Assembly (NCBI GenBank): GCA_016288215.1
Contig: JAEEYQ010000015.1
Location: forward strand, 1-64,000
Reading direction: 5' to 3'
From: Lentisphaeria bacterium
Lineage (GTDB): Bacteria > Verrucomicrobiota > Lentisphaeria > Oligosphaerales > Oligosphaeraceae
DNA: 64,000 bases
Position 1 is the first letter of the stretch; every line of letters begins with the position of its first letter. The position numbers and the translations under genes are program-made. The notes beneath the pieces are model-generated. The model ran no database searches, was not told the DNA's origin, and was given only the letters and a program-made list of their open reading frames with translations. Below are positions 29,133-38,363 of the stretch, in pieces.

Positions 29133-30674
29133 ATGAGCAGACAGTGGATTGCCATTTTGGATTACGGCTCCCAATACACGCAGCTGATCGCGCGTCGTAT
29201 TCGGGAGATGGAGGTCTATTCGGAAATCATTCCGTGGGACAGCCGGGCCGAGGCGCTGCGGAAGAATCCGCCTGCCGGCATCATCCTGTCCGGCGGTCCC
29301 TGCAGCGTGTTTGACAGGGACGCCCCGGACATTGACGCGGACATCCTTCGCATGGGGGTGCCGGTTTTGGGCATCTGCTACGGCATGCAGCTCCTTTCCT
29401 ATACTTTAGGGGGCCATGTGGCGCCGGGGGCCGAACGCGAATACGGCAAAATGCCCATTGAGATCCTGCCCGGCAACCCGCTCTTCAACGGCATTCCGTC
29501 CACCATCACGGTCTGGATGAGCCATGGGGACCGTGTGGAGGCCATCCCCGCCAATTTCAGCCGCGGCGCCGTCTCCGCCACCTGTCCTTTCGCCGCGATG
29601 TTCAACAACGAGCAGCGGATCTACGCCCTGCAGTTCCATCCGGAAGTCGTTCATACGCAATATGGTACGCAGATTCTGCGCAATTTCGTCTTTGGCATCT
29701 GCGGCGGTCGGGCGGACTGGAAGCTCAGCTCGTGGGTGGAGGATACTGTGGCCCAGCTGAAAGACCGCATTGGCGATGACGAGGTGGTTTTGGGGCTCTC
29801 CGGCGGCGTGGACTCCTCCGTGGTGGCGGTGCTCCTGAACCGCGCCATCGGCCGCCGCCTCCACTGCATCTTTGTGGACAATGGGCTGCTGCGCTGGCGG
29901 GAGGCGGAGCAGGTGGAGGAGATGTTCCACAAGAACTTGGGACTGGATTTGACCGTCGTCCATGCGGCGGAGCGGTTCTACGGGGCCCTCAAGGGGCTGG
30001 AGAATCCGGAGGACAAGCGGAAGGCCATCGGCGCGCTGTTCATTCAGGTGTTCGCCGAGGAGGCGCGGCGCTTCCGCCACTGCCGTTATTTGGGGCAGGG
30101 AACCATCTATCCGGACGTCATTGAAAGCCGCTCCCCCCGCAAAGGGCCCTCGCAGACCATCAAGAGCCACCACAACGTGGGCGGCCTTCCTGAAGACCTG
30201 AAATTCGAGCTGGTGGAGCCCCTGCGGGAGCTTTTCAAGGACGAGGTCCGCGGCGTCGGCCGCGTGTTGGGGATGGCGGACGAACTGTTGGACCGCCAGC
30301 CCTTCCCGGGCCCCGGCCTGGGTGTCCGCGTTGTGGGCGAAGTGACCGAAGAGAAGGTGAAGCTGCTGCAGCAGGCGGATTTGCGGGTTCAGGAGGAAAT
30401 ACGCAAGTTGCCTGACTACAAGATGATATGGCAGACTTTCGCGGTGCTGCTTCCCGTGCGCAGCGTGGGCGTGATGGGGGACCAGCGCACCTATGAGTAC
30501 ACCTGCGCCATCCGCAGCGTCAATTCCATTGACGCCATGACGGCGGACTGGACGCGGCTTCCCTACGACGTGATGGCCCGCATGTCCAACCGCATCATCA
30601 ACGAAGTGCGGGGCATCAACCGCGTCGTGTACGACATTTCGTCCAAGCCGCCGGCCACCATCGAATGGGAATAA
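29133..30674 (+). CDS. guaA: GMP synthase, glutamine-hydrolysing
   Basis: A 513-residue two-domain enzyme that aminates XMP to GMP. The class I amidotransferase part has ILSGGPCSVFD, the nucleophile in GICYGMQ (about 79-85) and FHPEVVHTQYG. The PP-loop ATPase part has LGLSGGVDSSVV (about 222-233), and the C-terminus has the dimerisation region with RQPFPGPGLGVRV and SKPPATIEWE. Length fits the family (525 in E. coli). It follows hisF by 44 bp on the same strand and may be part of one transcript. Confidence 0.97.
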   Translation: MSRQWIAILDYGSQYTQLIARRIREMEVYSEIIPWDSRAEALRKNPPAGIILSGGPCSVFDRDAPDIDADILRMGVPVLGICYGMQLLSYTLGGHVAPGAEREYGKMPIEILPGNPLFNGIPSTITVWMSHGDRVEAIPANFSRGAVSATCPFAAMFNNEQRIYALQFHPEVVHTQYGTQILRNFVFGICGGRADWKLSSWVEDTVAQLKDRIGDDEVVLGLSGGVDSSVVAVLLNRAIGRRLHCIFVDNGLLRWREAEQVEEMFHKNLGLDLTVVHAAERFYGALKGLENPEDKRKAIGALFIQVFAEEARRFRHCRYLGQGTIYPDVIESRSPRKGPSQTIKSHHNVGGLPEDLKFELVEPLRELFKDEVRGVGRVLGMADELLDRQPFPGPGLGVRVVGEVTEEKVKLLQQADLRVQEEIRKLPDYKMIWQTFAVLLPVRSVGVMGDQRTYEYTCAIRSVNSIDAMTADWTRLPYDVMARMSNRIINEVRGINRVVYDISSKPPATIEWE

Positions 30675-30780
30675 CCTTCAATGATTGTAAATTCAAAACT
30701 CTCTGATGGTCTACTAAAGCCGTTGCAATGACTGTAAATTCTGTCAAGCATCACCATGACAGTCCAAATCTCACGACAAA

Positions 30781-30813
30781 TTCCTAATTTCTAATTTCTA
30801 ATTCCTAATTCCA
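30781..30813 (+). repeat. Heptamer repeat (TTCCTAA type), copy C
   Basis: Four units, TTCCTAA, TTTCTAA, TTTCTAA, TTCCTAA, are followed by TTCCAAATC. It lies between the converging ends of guaA and a pseudopilin gene, so it is not tied to start regions. Confidence 0.85.
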
Positions 30814-30818
30814 AATCA

Positions 30819-30861
30819 AAAGGCGCCGCGCCTCCTGTAAGAGCAAGCGCGACGCCCTTTG
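30819..30861 (-). terminator. Terminator of the minus-strand pseudopilin gene
   Basis: On the minus strand AAAGGGCGTCGCGC pairs imperfectly with GCGCGGCGCCTTTT, about 40 bp after the stop codon. It may act in both directions, stopping guaA as well. Confidence 0.6.
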
Positions 30862-30899
30862 AGTCTATGACTGGATGCCGCCGTGCGGCGGTTCAGACA

Positions 30900-31640
30900 T
30901 TAGTAGTTGATAAGGGTATGGTCCTGCGTGTAGATGGAGCAGGTGTCAGTCGTTTTGAGCTGCATCTTCTTGCCGCTAGCGAAGAGGTCGCCAGTGTTGA
31001 TGGAGGCTGCGTGGCCATCCACGAAGACCTGGTTGGCGCGTTCATTGTGGGCCATCCAAACGTACATTCTATCGCCACTTCTGTTGTAGTGGATGCAGTA
31101 GACGGGGGCGTTGACGTTGGCGACGATGCCCCAGCTGTCCGTCTGCAGGAAGGAGGCGGAGGGGTTCTTGATGTAGTTGGTCAGCAGGTAGCGGTGGTTA
31201 TTGGTCGTCGGGTTCGTCCATTCAATGATGTCATCCGAATAATCCCAGTTGACAACGACACCGTAGATGTGCTCCATGAAGCAATAGCTGCCGGTGGTGC
31301 CGTTCCAGCCGGGTTTCGGCTTGGCCTGGTCGGCGGGGCAGCAGATGATGCCGCTGTCCATTTCGATGTAGCCCGTGCGCATCAGGTTGTCTGCCCAGGA
31401 GCAGGCGCGGGAGTAGCCTGGATACCATGCGCATGCAAAGTCATCGTAGACGGGGAAGCGGCCATTGAAGTCGTCCATGTAGAGCAAGCTTGCCTCGCCG
31501 CAACCTTTCAGGTTGGAAATGCAGTTGACGGCTTGGGCCTTCTGTTTGGCCTTTGCCAATGCGGGCAGCAGCATGCCGGCAAGGATGGCGATGATGGCGA
31601 TGACGACCAGCAATTCGATAAGTGTGAATCTCTTTTTCAT
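30900..31640 (-). CDS. Type II secretion pseudopilin-like protein
   Basis: A 246-residue protein starting [20 protein letters not shown], the same prepilin signal as the proteins at 11562 and 32357. The head includes [20 protein letters not shown] and ends in [19 protein letters not shown], the conserved H-x9-DG-type end. The first 40 residues are nearly identical to the two paralogues whereas the head diverges, so the signal region is under strong constraint or gene conversion. It diverges from the pseudopilin at 32357 with a repeat-rich gap between them. Its G-run motif (31714-31725) is 73 nt from the start. Confidence 0.92.
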   Translation of the reverse strand: MKKRFTLIELLVVIAIIAILAGMLLPALAKAKQKAQAVNCISNLKGCGEASLLYMDDFNGRFPVYDDFACAWYPGYSRACSWADNLMRTGYIEMDSGIICCPADQAKPKPGWNGTTGSYCFMEHIYGVVVNWDYSDDIIEWTNPTTNNHRYLLTNYIKNPSASFLQTDSWGIVANVNAPVYCIHYNRSGDRMYVWMAHNERANQVFVDGHAASINTGDLFASGKKMQLKTTDTCSIYTQDHTLINY

Positions 31641-31713
31641 TCTTCGACGTTCCTTCTTTTTGAGGTAACAATTTATTGACTATGCTTTTCCAACACAGAA
31701 AAACACCCTTCTA

Positions 31714-31725
31714 ATTTACCCCCCA
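31714..31725 (-). promoter_or_regulatory. Conserved G-run motif upstream of pseudopilin gene, copy 3
   Basis: On the minus strand the sequence is an A-run followed by TGGGGGGTAAAT, 73 nt before the ATG ending at 31640. Confidence 0.6.
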
Positions 31726-31795
31726 TTTTTTTGTCAAGTCGTTGTGTTGAACAAAGTCACGATTTTTGCATTTTTTTGAGAAAAAAGTTGAAAAG

Positions 31796-31965
31796 TGGGA
31801 CGGGAGACGAGAGACGTGAGACGAGAAAAGTGGAAAAAGTGAAAAGTGAAAAGTGAAAAAAAGTGGAAAGAAAATAGTGGAAACAACGTTTTATCAGTGA
31901 TTTATAAGTCTCGCGTCTCCCGTCTCACGTCCATCACACCCCGTCTCACGTCCCTTGTCACAAGA
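31796..31965. repeat. Heptamer inverted arms (GACGNGA / GTCTCNC)
   Basis: The left arm reads GACGGGA, GACGAGA, GACGTGA, GACGAGA from about 31799. The right arm, from about 31908, reads GTCTCGC, GTCTCCC, GTCTCAC and related units, the reverse complement. The middle is A-rich with GAAAAGT-type units. The arrangement could form a long imperfect stem. Confidence 0.8.
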
Positions 31966-31977
31966 AGAGTGGAAAGT

Positions 31978-32151
31978 GGGACGAGAGACTGGAGACGGGG
32001 GACGGGAGAATGAAAAATGGGACGGTGGACGTTAGACGCGAAATATGTAACTTGCTGATAAATCGTTGTTTATAGCAAAACATGGTCAACAATCAGCCAT
32101 GGCAACGATTTTTTAGCCCCTCTTGTCTCATGTCTCTCGTCTCACGTCACA
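31978..32151 (+). repeat. Heptamer-core element, copy 1
   Basis: A purine heptamer arm (GGGACGA, GAGACTG, GAGACGG, GGGACGG) leads into a conserved A/T-rich core with the inverted pair AAATCGTTG (32060-32068) and CAACGATTT (32103-32111). A pyrimidine arm follows: TCTTGTC, TCATGTC, TCTCGTC, TCACGTC. The core and arms recur at 35685 and 35836 with few differences. Confidence 0.88.
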
Positions 32152-32310
32152 AGAAGAGTGACACGACCTATCCATTGTGGGAAATTACTAAAATTGCTAC
32201 CGGTATTAAAAAATTTCAATTGCTCTCTTGTATTCCTGTAAAAGTAGGGTAAAGTTATTGATAGGAAACGTCACGAAGATGTATTGCCCTTCGTTATTCC
32301 CCCAAAAAAT

Positions 32311-32323
32311 TGGGGGGGTAAAT
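32311..32323 (+). promoter_or_regulatory. Conserved G-run motif upstream of pseudopilin gene, copy 2
   Basis: TGGGGGGGTAAAT lies 33 nt before the ATG at 32357. With the preceding CCCCCAA it can form a short hairpin (CCCCCAA-AAAA-TTGGGGG). Confidence 0.65.
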
Positions 32324-32356
32324 GCGTTAAGTGACTTAACAAGAAGGAGATGCATC

Positions 32357-33115
32357 ATGAAAAAGCGTTTTACCCTCATCGAGTTGCTGGTCGTCATCGC
32401 CATCATCGCCATCTTGGCGGGCATGCTCTTGCCGGCGTTGGCGAAGGCGAAGCAGAAGGCCATCGCCATCAACTGCGCATCCAACCTAAGGGGCAGTGTG
32501 GAAACCAGCATCCTCTACATGGATGACTATTCAGGCTCGTTCCCACTCTATGACTATCTCCAGACCACCGATCTGGGCAAACACAGGAACAACTTCACGT
32601 GGTGCGACACCCTGATGCGCATGGGCTACATGGAATACGGCTCCGGCATCGCCATCTGCCCGCTCTACCGAAACAAGCCGGATGAAGGCGGCTACAATGG
32701 CGACAATCCCGACAATCCCACCTACGCCTTTGTCCGCTGCTACGGCGTCGTCTACACCTACGCATGGAAAAACAGTGTGCTGAATCGGACTGCCAATGAC
32801 TGGAACGTGTGGCTGCAGACTCAATTGCTCACGAATCCATCCAGCACCATCCTGCTTGGCGACTCGTGGGGCATCTGGGATGGCGAAAACAGCGCCCCGG
32901 TCTATGCCGTCACTCCCAACAACTCGTTTTCTGCGTTCGTAGGCCACTACATGTACAAGGCCTTCCACAACGAGCGCATCAACGCAGGTTTCGCGGATGG
33001 CCATGTCAGCTCCAACAGCCCAGGCGACATGCTCGCCAGCGTCAAGAAGATGCCTATATCTGACACAAGCACCTTCTACTTCTGGACTGGCGAGGACGTT
33101 TTCGTCAAATACTGA
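32357..33115 (+). CDS. Type II secretion pseudopilin-like protein
   Basis: A 252-residue protein. I place the start at ATG 32357, with AAGGAGA at 32344-32350; the frame is open further upstream but has no site there. It begins [20 protein letters not shown] like its paralogues and ends with the [17 protein letters not shown] segment. The head contains [20 protein letters not shown] with a cysteine shared in position with the other two. A DUF4838 protein follows 182 bp downstream on the same strand, a pairing that suggests, but does not prove, joint function in surface glycan use. Confidence 0.92.
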   Translation: MKKRFTLIELLVVIAIIAILAGMLLPALAKAKQKAIAINCASNLRGSVETSILYMDDYSGSFPLYDYLQTTDLGKHRNNFTWCDTLMRMGYMEYGSGIAICPLYRNKPDEGGYNGDNPDNPTYAFVRCYGVVYTYAWKNSVLNRTANDWNVWLQTQLLTNPSSTILLGDSWGIWDGENSAPVYAVTPNNSFSAFVGHYMYKAFHNERINAGFADGHVSSNSPGDMLASVKKMPISDTSTFYFWTGEDVFVKY

Positions 33116-33161
33116 TCCTTCCCATGCCGCCGCGCGGGACTTTTGTCCCGCAAACTTGCCA

Positions 33162-33250
33162 AGGCCATTCCTTTCCCATGCGACTGAGCCACCAATGTCT
33201 ACAACCGCCATTGCGGCATCCCGCCGGACTGGAATGGCCTTTCTGATTTT
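33162..33250 (+). terminator. Long-loop hairpin after pseudopilin gene
   Basis: AAGGCCATTCC at about 33161-33171 pairs with GGAATGGCCTT at about 33231-33241, followed by TTCTGATTTTT. A compact hairpin GCGGGAC-TTTT-GTCCCGC (33134-33151) lies just before. The long loop makes termination uncertain. Confidence 0.4.
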
Positions 33251-33297
33251 TAATGGAAATAATACTATATATTAATTGTATTATATAGGAGAAAACC

Positions 33298-35592
33298 ATG
33301 TCTTGCCGTCTTATGGAAATTCCATTGATGATTTGCACTCTGCCCATGCTCGTCTTCTGCTCAGCCTGGACGGTCATGACACCGAAGGACGCCACGGCGC
33401 CTGAACAGCAGGCCAAAAAGGAACTGGAGCATTATCTGCCGCTGGCGGCCAAATCATTGAAGATTGACGGCCATGATGTGGAAGTCATTGAGGTGAAAAG
33501 GGATGACGAATCCTTTGCCGATGAGGAATACGAAATTCTGTGCCAAGACAAGCGCATTCTGCTCCATGGCGGCGGCAGCCGTGGCGCCCTGTATGCAGCC
33601 TATTCCTTCTTGGAAAATCAGATAGGCGTCCACTGGTGGCCCATATCGGACGACTATGTCCCGCCCATGCGGGAGGTGGAGCTGCCTTCCGGCCGCATAC
33701 GCTTCAAACCGTCGTTTCTTCGCCGCGAAATCTGGACGACCCGTTTCCCTGAAAAGCGGGGTGGCCGCTGGTTCATCGCCAACCGGCTCAACCACACGGG
33801 AAACATCCCCCTGCTGCCTGAATTCGGTGAAGGGCGACTGGGCGCCGCCGAATATGGCAAACCCTTTCTTGTACATACATTTGACAACTACTGTCCGTCG
33901 GACATGCTCGACACCCATCCCGAATTCTTCGGCCTTTGGGACGGCAAGCGCGTCGCGGGCATCGGAGAAGGGGAGCTGTGCCTCACCAACAAGGAACTAC
34001 GCAACTATTTCAAGCAGAAGCTAAAGGAATACATTCTTGCGGATGAAAAGGCCGCCAGGGAAGGTGGTTATCCGCCGCCGCTTATCTACAGCGTCAGCCA
34101 AAATGACAACGACCACCCCTGCCAATGCCCCGAATGCCGCGCCTTCGTGCAGCGGGAAGGTGCTGAATCCAACTTGCTTCTGGATTTTGTCAACGAGCTT
34201 GCCGACGAACTCAAGGACTTTCGGCCAAACCTGTATCTGGATACGCTCGCATACCGTTTCACCACCCCGCCGCCCAAACATACCCGCCCCCGCCCCAATG
34301 TCATCATCCGTTATTGCGATGTCAACAGCGACTACCGTTTCGGCCCCCTCCATCCCGTCAACAAGCAGATGCACGACGAGCTTCTCGCTTGGTCAAAATG
34401 CGCCAAGACACTTTCCATTTGGGACTACCACGTCCTGTACGGCGGCGACTGCTCCGAATACGCCGCCCCAAGCGAATTCACCTATCCCGAACTGTTCAAA
34501 TTCTACAAGGACATCGGCACGCAGATTTTCTTCATCCAGTCGGAAGAGCCCATCAAATGCGACATGTATGAACTGAAAGTCTGGCTGGCGGCAAAATACC
34601 TTGAGAATCCCGAACAGGATTTCGAAAAACTGCGCAGCACCTTTATGACCTGCTACTACGGCGACGCGGCACCCGCCCTCAGCCGCTATCGCGACATCCT
34701 CCGCGAAGAGGCTCTCAAGCATCCCACTACCGAAAAGATGACTTTCTACGAACCGCCAACCTCCGTCTGGGACTATTTGTCCCTTGAAGGCGCCATCGCG
34801 TGTCTGCAGGCCTGCGAAGAGGCCGAACAGGCTGTTGCCTCCGATCCCGTCCTCCTGCTGCGGGCACGTCACGCCGCGGCCGGCCTCCATGCGCTGGTCT
34901 GCACCCACCATCTTCGCCGCTACAGGAAGGAATGGCTGAAGTCAGGGAAAAAGCTGGAGGACTTCCCCATCCAGGCCTCTGTACTTCTGGAGAAGTACAT
35001 TGAAACCCGCCGCGCATGGGGCAGACACGTTAATCCGGAATACGATCAGGAGCGTCTGTTGGCGATAATGCATACGAGAGGCCAGGCGCAAATGCATGAC
35101 ACGGCGCCACTTCCGCCAGAATTCACGCAAAGGGATTTCATTGACATGGTAACGGAGCAGATATCGATACCAACGGTATGCACGGACTATGTCAAATTGG
35201 TGGAGGATCCAGCCAGCTCCACCGGATACGCCCTGCGGATTGACTGCGATTCCCCTGCGGAGAAATACACCTTCCCATTGCCGCAGACAGCCGGCGTCTA
35301 TGGCGAATCAACGGCCAAAGTCCTGCATTCCATATCCCTCACCAGCGAAGATGTCCAGCCGGAAGGCTATCATTGGCACCATTTGGGACGCGTCGCGCTG
35401 AATCGGAAGAATATCATCTACGTTGGTGGCATTTGGGCCATTCAGGCACGGACGGACGATATTCCCGACTGGGATGGACGGCTAGCCGACGTCTATGTGT
35501 CCATCCGATTCGAAGGGCCGCAATATCGGTATCAGGAAGTTGGCGCCAACGCCATTTACGTGGACCGTGTCGCCATCGTCGCCGCCGAATGA
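33298..35592 (+). CDS. Secreted DUF4838 protein (putative glycoside hydrolase)
   Basis: A 764-residue protein with a hydrophobic N-terminus (about 8-22) that fits a signal peptide; AGGAG lies 8 nt upstream of the ATG. Residues about 25-125 resemble the small alpha/beta domain found before TIM barrels in GH20/GH67-type enzymes (ALYAAYSFLENQIGVHWWPI). The DUF4838 region has YSVSQNDNDHPCQCPECRAF (about 262-281), VNELADELKDFRPNLYLDTL and IWDYHVLYGGDCSEY. About 100 C-terminal residues look like a beta domain. Members are common in Lentisphaerota, Verrucomicrobiota and Planctomycetota and are thought to act on glycans, but the reaction is not established. Confidence 0.85.
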   Translation: MSCRLMEIPLMICTLPMLVFCSAWTVMTPKDATAPEQQAKKELEHYLPLAAKSLKIDGHDVEVIEVKRDDESFADEEYEILCQDKRILLHGGGSRGALYAAYSFLENQIGVHWWPISDDYVPPMREVELPSGRIRFKPSFLRREIWTTRFPEKRGGRWFIANRLNHTGNIPLLPEFGEGRLGAAEYGKPFLVHTFDNYCPSDMLDTHPEFFGLWDGKRVAGIGEGELCLTNKELRNYFKQKLKEYILADEKAAREGGYPPPLIYSVSQNDNDHPCQCPECRAFVQREGAESNLLLDFVNELADELKDFRPNLYLDTLAYRFTTPPPKHTRPRPNVIIRYCDVNSDYRFGPLHPVNKQMHDELLAWSKCAKTLSIWDYHVLYGGDCSEYAAPSEFTYPELFKFYKDIGTQIFFIQSEEPIKCDMYELKVWLAAKYLENPEQDFEKLRSTFMTCYYGDAAPALSRYRDILREEALKHPTTEKMTFYEPPTSVWDYLSLEGAIACLQACEEAEQAVASDPVLLLRARHAAAGLHALVCTHHLRRYRKEWLKSGKKLEDFPIQASVLLEKYIETRRAWGRHVNPEYDQERLLAIMHTRGQAQMHDTAPLPPEFTQRDFIDMVTEQISIPTVCTDYVKLVEDPASSTGYALRIDCDSPAEKYTFPLPQTAGVYGESTAKVLHSISLTSEDVQPEGYHWHHLGRVALNRKNIIYVGGIWAIQARTDDIPDWDGRLADVYVSIRFEGPQYRYQEVGANAIYVDRVAIVAAE

Positions 35593-35631
35593 GCAGACCC
35601 TTCAGTGTAACCGGCAGACCACGTCATGAAC

Positions 35632-35666
35632 AAAGGCCATTCCTTTTCAAAAGGAGTGGCCTTTTT
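35632..35666 (+). terminator. Rho-independent terminator after DUF4838 gene
   Basis: AAAGGCCATTCCTTTT pairs with AAAGGAGTGGCCTTTTT around a 2-nt loop, with one mismatch, and ends in a T-run. Confidence 0.85.
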
Positions 35667-35684
35667 GAGGAAAAAGTGGAATGG

Positions 35685-35823
35685 GGGACGGTGGACGTGA
35701 GACGCGAAATATGTAACTTGCTTATAAATCGTTGTTTATAGCAAAAACATGGACAACAATCAGCCATGGCAACGATTTTCGTAGACCCTCTCGTCTCGCG
35801 TCTCACGTCTCGCGTCCCTTGTC
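35685..35823 (+). repeat. Heptamer-core element, copy 2
   Basis: A short purine arm (GGACGGT, GGACGTG, AGACGCG) leads into the same core as copy 1, with AAATCGTTG (35726-35734) and CAACGATTT (35770-35778), then TCTCGTC, TCGCGTC, TCACGTC, TCGCGTC units. Confidence 0.87.
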
Positions 35824-35835
35824 ACAAGAAGAGTG

Positions 35836-36007
35836 GAAAGTGGGACGAGAGACTGGAGACGGGGGACGGGAGAATGAAAAACGGGACGGTGGACGTGAGA
35901 CGCGAAATATGTAACTTGCTTATAAATCGTTGCTTATAGCAAAACATGGTCAACATTCAACCATGGCCAACGATTTTTTAGCCCCTCTTGTCTCATGTCT
36001 CTCGTCC
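35836..36007 (+). repeat. Heptamer-core element, copy 3
   Basis: Almost a full duplicate of copy 1 including the arm GGGACGA, GAGACTG, GAGACGG. The core pair is AAATCGTTG (35924-35932) and CAACGATTT (35968-35976), and the pyrimidine arm TCTTGTC, TCATGTC, TCTCGTC ends near the sialidase stop codon. Copies 1 and 3 flank the pseudopilin-DUF4838 pair as direct repeats. Confidence 0.88.
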
Positions 36008-36030
36008 TTTTTAGCGACGAAACTTTTCCG

Positions 36031-37230
36031 TCACTTCGCGTTTTCGATGCGGCGGATGCGCAGATCCTGCAGGACGCCGGACTCCTTGCCGCCGCCGCAG
36101 CAGTAGGCCAGCAGCAGCGCGTCGTCGTCGAAGAGCATGGCGATGTAGCAGAAGCCGTGGTCAGGAGCGGTCTCGATGGTGCGATGGCCGTGCCATGAGG
36201 CGCCATTGTCCTTGGAGCGGGCGATGACCAGCGGCGTGCGGCTCCAGCTTTCCTTCGTGGGCTGAATGCCCCAGCGGGGGTCGAGGTCGCACCATACGGC
36301 GGTCAGTTCGCCGGTCTTCGGATTCCGCTTCATGGTGAGAGGCGATGAAATGGAGGGGAATTCCGTGGCCTGCACCGCCTGCGTCCACGTTTCGCCGCCG
36401 TCGTTGGAAAAGGCCTTGTAGGGAGTCTTCACATTGGTGCGGAACCATGCCATGACTCTGTTGTTGCCCAAATCGACGACGCCTGGCTCCTGGAAGTGCT
36501 CGTATCCGGAGCCTAGCCATAGGGGCGGATAGCAGCATTGTCTCGCCTCCCGCCACGTCGCGCCGCCGTCGTCCGACAAATAGAAATAGGTTTCAGACCG
36601 CGGTGCATAGACCGTGGACACTTTGCCATCGGCGATTCTGGGGGCGAGAATGCGCACATTGGCGATCGGCACGATGATGCGTCCACTTTCCAGCTGCACG
36701 AGACGGTCGTTGCACAGCACGATATAGCTTGGGGGAACGGCGCAGATGTCGACGGGCTCCGTCCAGGTCTCGCCTTCATCGGAGGAGGTGCAGAAGTAGG
36801 GGCGGCAGTCCAGGGCGCCGGGGTCGTTGGGGATTTTTGTCGTCAGGGAGCGGTCCTTGAAGGATTTCTCCAGATAGGCCATGGCGATGCGTCCGTCCTG
36901 CAGGCGCAGGAGGGAGACGCTCATCACGTTCTGCGCCCGGTTGGGGACGACGACGCGGTAGTCGCTCCACGTGCGGCCGCCGTCGGAGGAGGTGATGGCC
37001 ACCAGGTCCGCATGGGCGTGGTCATCCCAGTTGGTCGTGGTGTAGCGGGTGTACATGAACATGATGCGTCCGTCCTTCAGTTTGACGAACGCGCCTTCGG
37101 AATTGCGGCCGTTGGTTCCTGCGTGTTTGATGTCGGTGACGCTGTCTGCCATGGGTTTGGCTCCTTCCTCTGCTGAAACAATGGATAATGTGGCAATGGC
37201 GAGAATGACTTGGATGATTCTGCGTCTCAT
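36031..37230 (-). CDS. Secreted sialidase-family (BNR/Asp-box) protein
   Basis: A 399-residue protein with a type I signal peptide (MRRRIIQVILAIATLSIVSA) and an AAGGAG site upstream. Asp-box repeats are visible as SSDGGRTWS, SSDEGETWT, SDDGGATWRE, SNDGGETWT and SKDNGASWHG, marking a six-bladed propeller. EGAFVKLKDGRIMFMYTRY near the start and CYIAMLFDDDALLLAYC at the end are usual in exo-alpha-sialidase-like proteins of PVC bacteria. The arginine triad of true sialidases cannot be assigned with certainty, so the substrate could be another glycan. It is convergent with the DUF4838 gene across the repeats. Confidence 0.88.
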   Translation of the reverse strand: MRRRIIQVILAIATLSIVSAEEGAKPMADSVTDIKHAGTNGRNSEGAFVKLKDGRIMFMYTRYTTTNWDDHAHADLVAITSSDGGRTWSDYRVVVPNRAQNVMSVSLLRLQDGRIAMAYLEKSFKDRSLTTKIPNDPGALDCRPYFCTSSDEGETWTEPVDICAVPPSYIVLCNDRLVQLESGRIIVPIANVRILAPRIADGKVSTVYAPRSETYFYLSDDGGATWREARQCCYPPLWLGSGYEHFQEPGVVDLGNNRVMAWFRTNVKTPYKAFSNDGGETWTQAVQATEFPSISSPLTMKRNPKTGELTAVWCDLDPRWGIQPTKESWSRTPLVIARSKDNGASWHGHRTIETAPDHGFCYIAMLFDDDALLLAYCCGGGKESGVLQDLRIRRIENAK

Positions 37231-37445
37231 GGTGGCTCCTTGTCGAAAAGGCTGCAGGTGGCTTTGGGTTCCTTATTCCTTATAATATAGGAAAGGATAG
37301 GTGAAAATCAATCGTGGAGGGATTACAAACGGTGATAATCGGCTGGTTGCGGGCGGCCGTTTTGTCAAAGGCGAAAGATGCATTACATTATATGTTTCTT
37401 CATGAAACCTAAAGTGGAAAAACCGCAAGAGTAAGGAAAGCCATC

Positions 37446-38336
37446 ATGCAATACGACAAAAATCATGCCCTATTGAGCACATCCATTCCGGAAATCGGCG
37501 AGCCGAAGCGCGGCAAAGTCCGTGATGTCTATGACTTAGGGGATTCTCTGCTGTTTGTGGCCACGGACCGCATCAGCGCCTTTGACTGCATCATGCCCAA
37601 CGGCATCCCCGGCAAGGGCATGGTTTTGACGCAGATCACGCTGAACTGGTTCAAAGTGCTCAGCGGCCTTTCCAACCACCTCATCACGGCGGATGTCTCC
37701 CGCTATCCGGAAGCCCTGCGCAAATACGCGGCGGATCTGGACGGCCGCTCGATGATTGTCCGAAAGCTGAAAATGCTTCCGGTGGAATGCATTGTGCGTG
37801 GCTATCTGACCGGCTCCGGCTGGGAAAGCTACCAGAAGTGCGGCAAAGTCTGCGGCATTCCGCTGCGGGCAGGCTACATCAACGCCTCCAAATTGGACGA
37901 GCCCATCTTCACGCCGACCACCAAGGAGGAAAGCGGCCATGACATGGCCATCACCGCCGAAGAGCTCTGCGGCGTCATCGGCAGCGAACTGACCGGCAAG
38001 CTGAAAACCGCCGCCCTTTCCCTTTACAGCCAAGCGGCGGACTATGCCATCGCCCGCGGCATCATCGTCGCCGACACCAAATTCGAATTCGGCCTGGATG
38101 AAAAGGGCGAACTCGTTCTGGCAGATGAAGTTCTGACGCCGGATTCAAGCCGCTTCTGGCCCGTGGCCTCCTACGCGCCCGGCAAGAATCCGCCGTCTCT
38201 GGACAAGCAGTTTGTCCGTGACTGGCTGGACAGCGTCCATTTCAACCATCAGCCCCCCGCCCCCGAACTGCCGGACGACATTGTGGAAAAGACTGCCGCG
38301 AAATATCGCGGCGCCCTGACGGAGCTGACTGCATAA
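37446..38336 (+). CDS. purC: SAICAR synthase (phosphoribosylaminoimidazole-succinocarboxamide synthase)
   Basis: A 296-residue enzyme joining aspartate to CAIR in purine synthesis. Motifs are KRGKVRDVYDLGDSLLFVAT (about 22-41), DRISAFDCIMPNGIPGKG (about 42-59), VRGYLTGSGW, PIFTPTTKEESGHD and LADEVLTPDSSRFWP. The length and the 'IPGKG' region correspond to the longer (yeast-like) SAICAR synthase type. AAGGAAAG precedes the start. It is the first gene of a purC-purB pair, with purA next. Confidence 0.96.
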   Translation: MQYDKNHALLSTSIPEIGEPKRGKVRDVYDLGDSLLFVATDRISAFDCIMPNGIPGKGMVLTQITLNWFKVLSGLSNHLITADVSRYPEALRKYAADLDGRSMIVRKLKMLPVECIVRGYLTGSGWESYQKCGKVCGIPLRAGYINASKLDEPIFTPTTKEESGHDMAITAEELCGVIGSELTGKLKTAALSLYSQAADYAIARGIIVADTKFEFGLDEKGELVLADEVLTPDSSRFWPVASYAPGKNPPSLDKQFVRDWLDSVHFNHQPPAPELPDDIVEKTAAKYRGALTELTA

Positions 38337-38363
38337 CTTGTTGATTATAAGGTATTTACACAT

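Larger units (their letters stand above)
31641..32356. other. Repeat-rich region between two divergent pseudopilin genes
   Basis: No gene is seen in these 716 bp. Contents: a G-run motif for each flanking pseudopilin gene, a purine heptamer arm and its complementary pyrimidine arm (31796-31965), a full heptamer-core element (31978-32151), and GAAAAGT-type short tandem units near 31826-31870. Confidence 0.7.

Noticed and set aside
31796-36007. CRISPR array
   Set aside because: The repeats have a 7-bp unit without unique spacers of regular length, and no cas genes are near.
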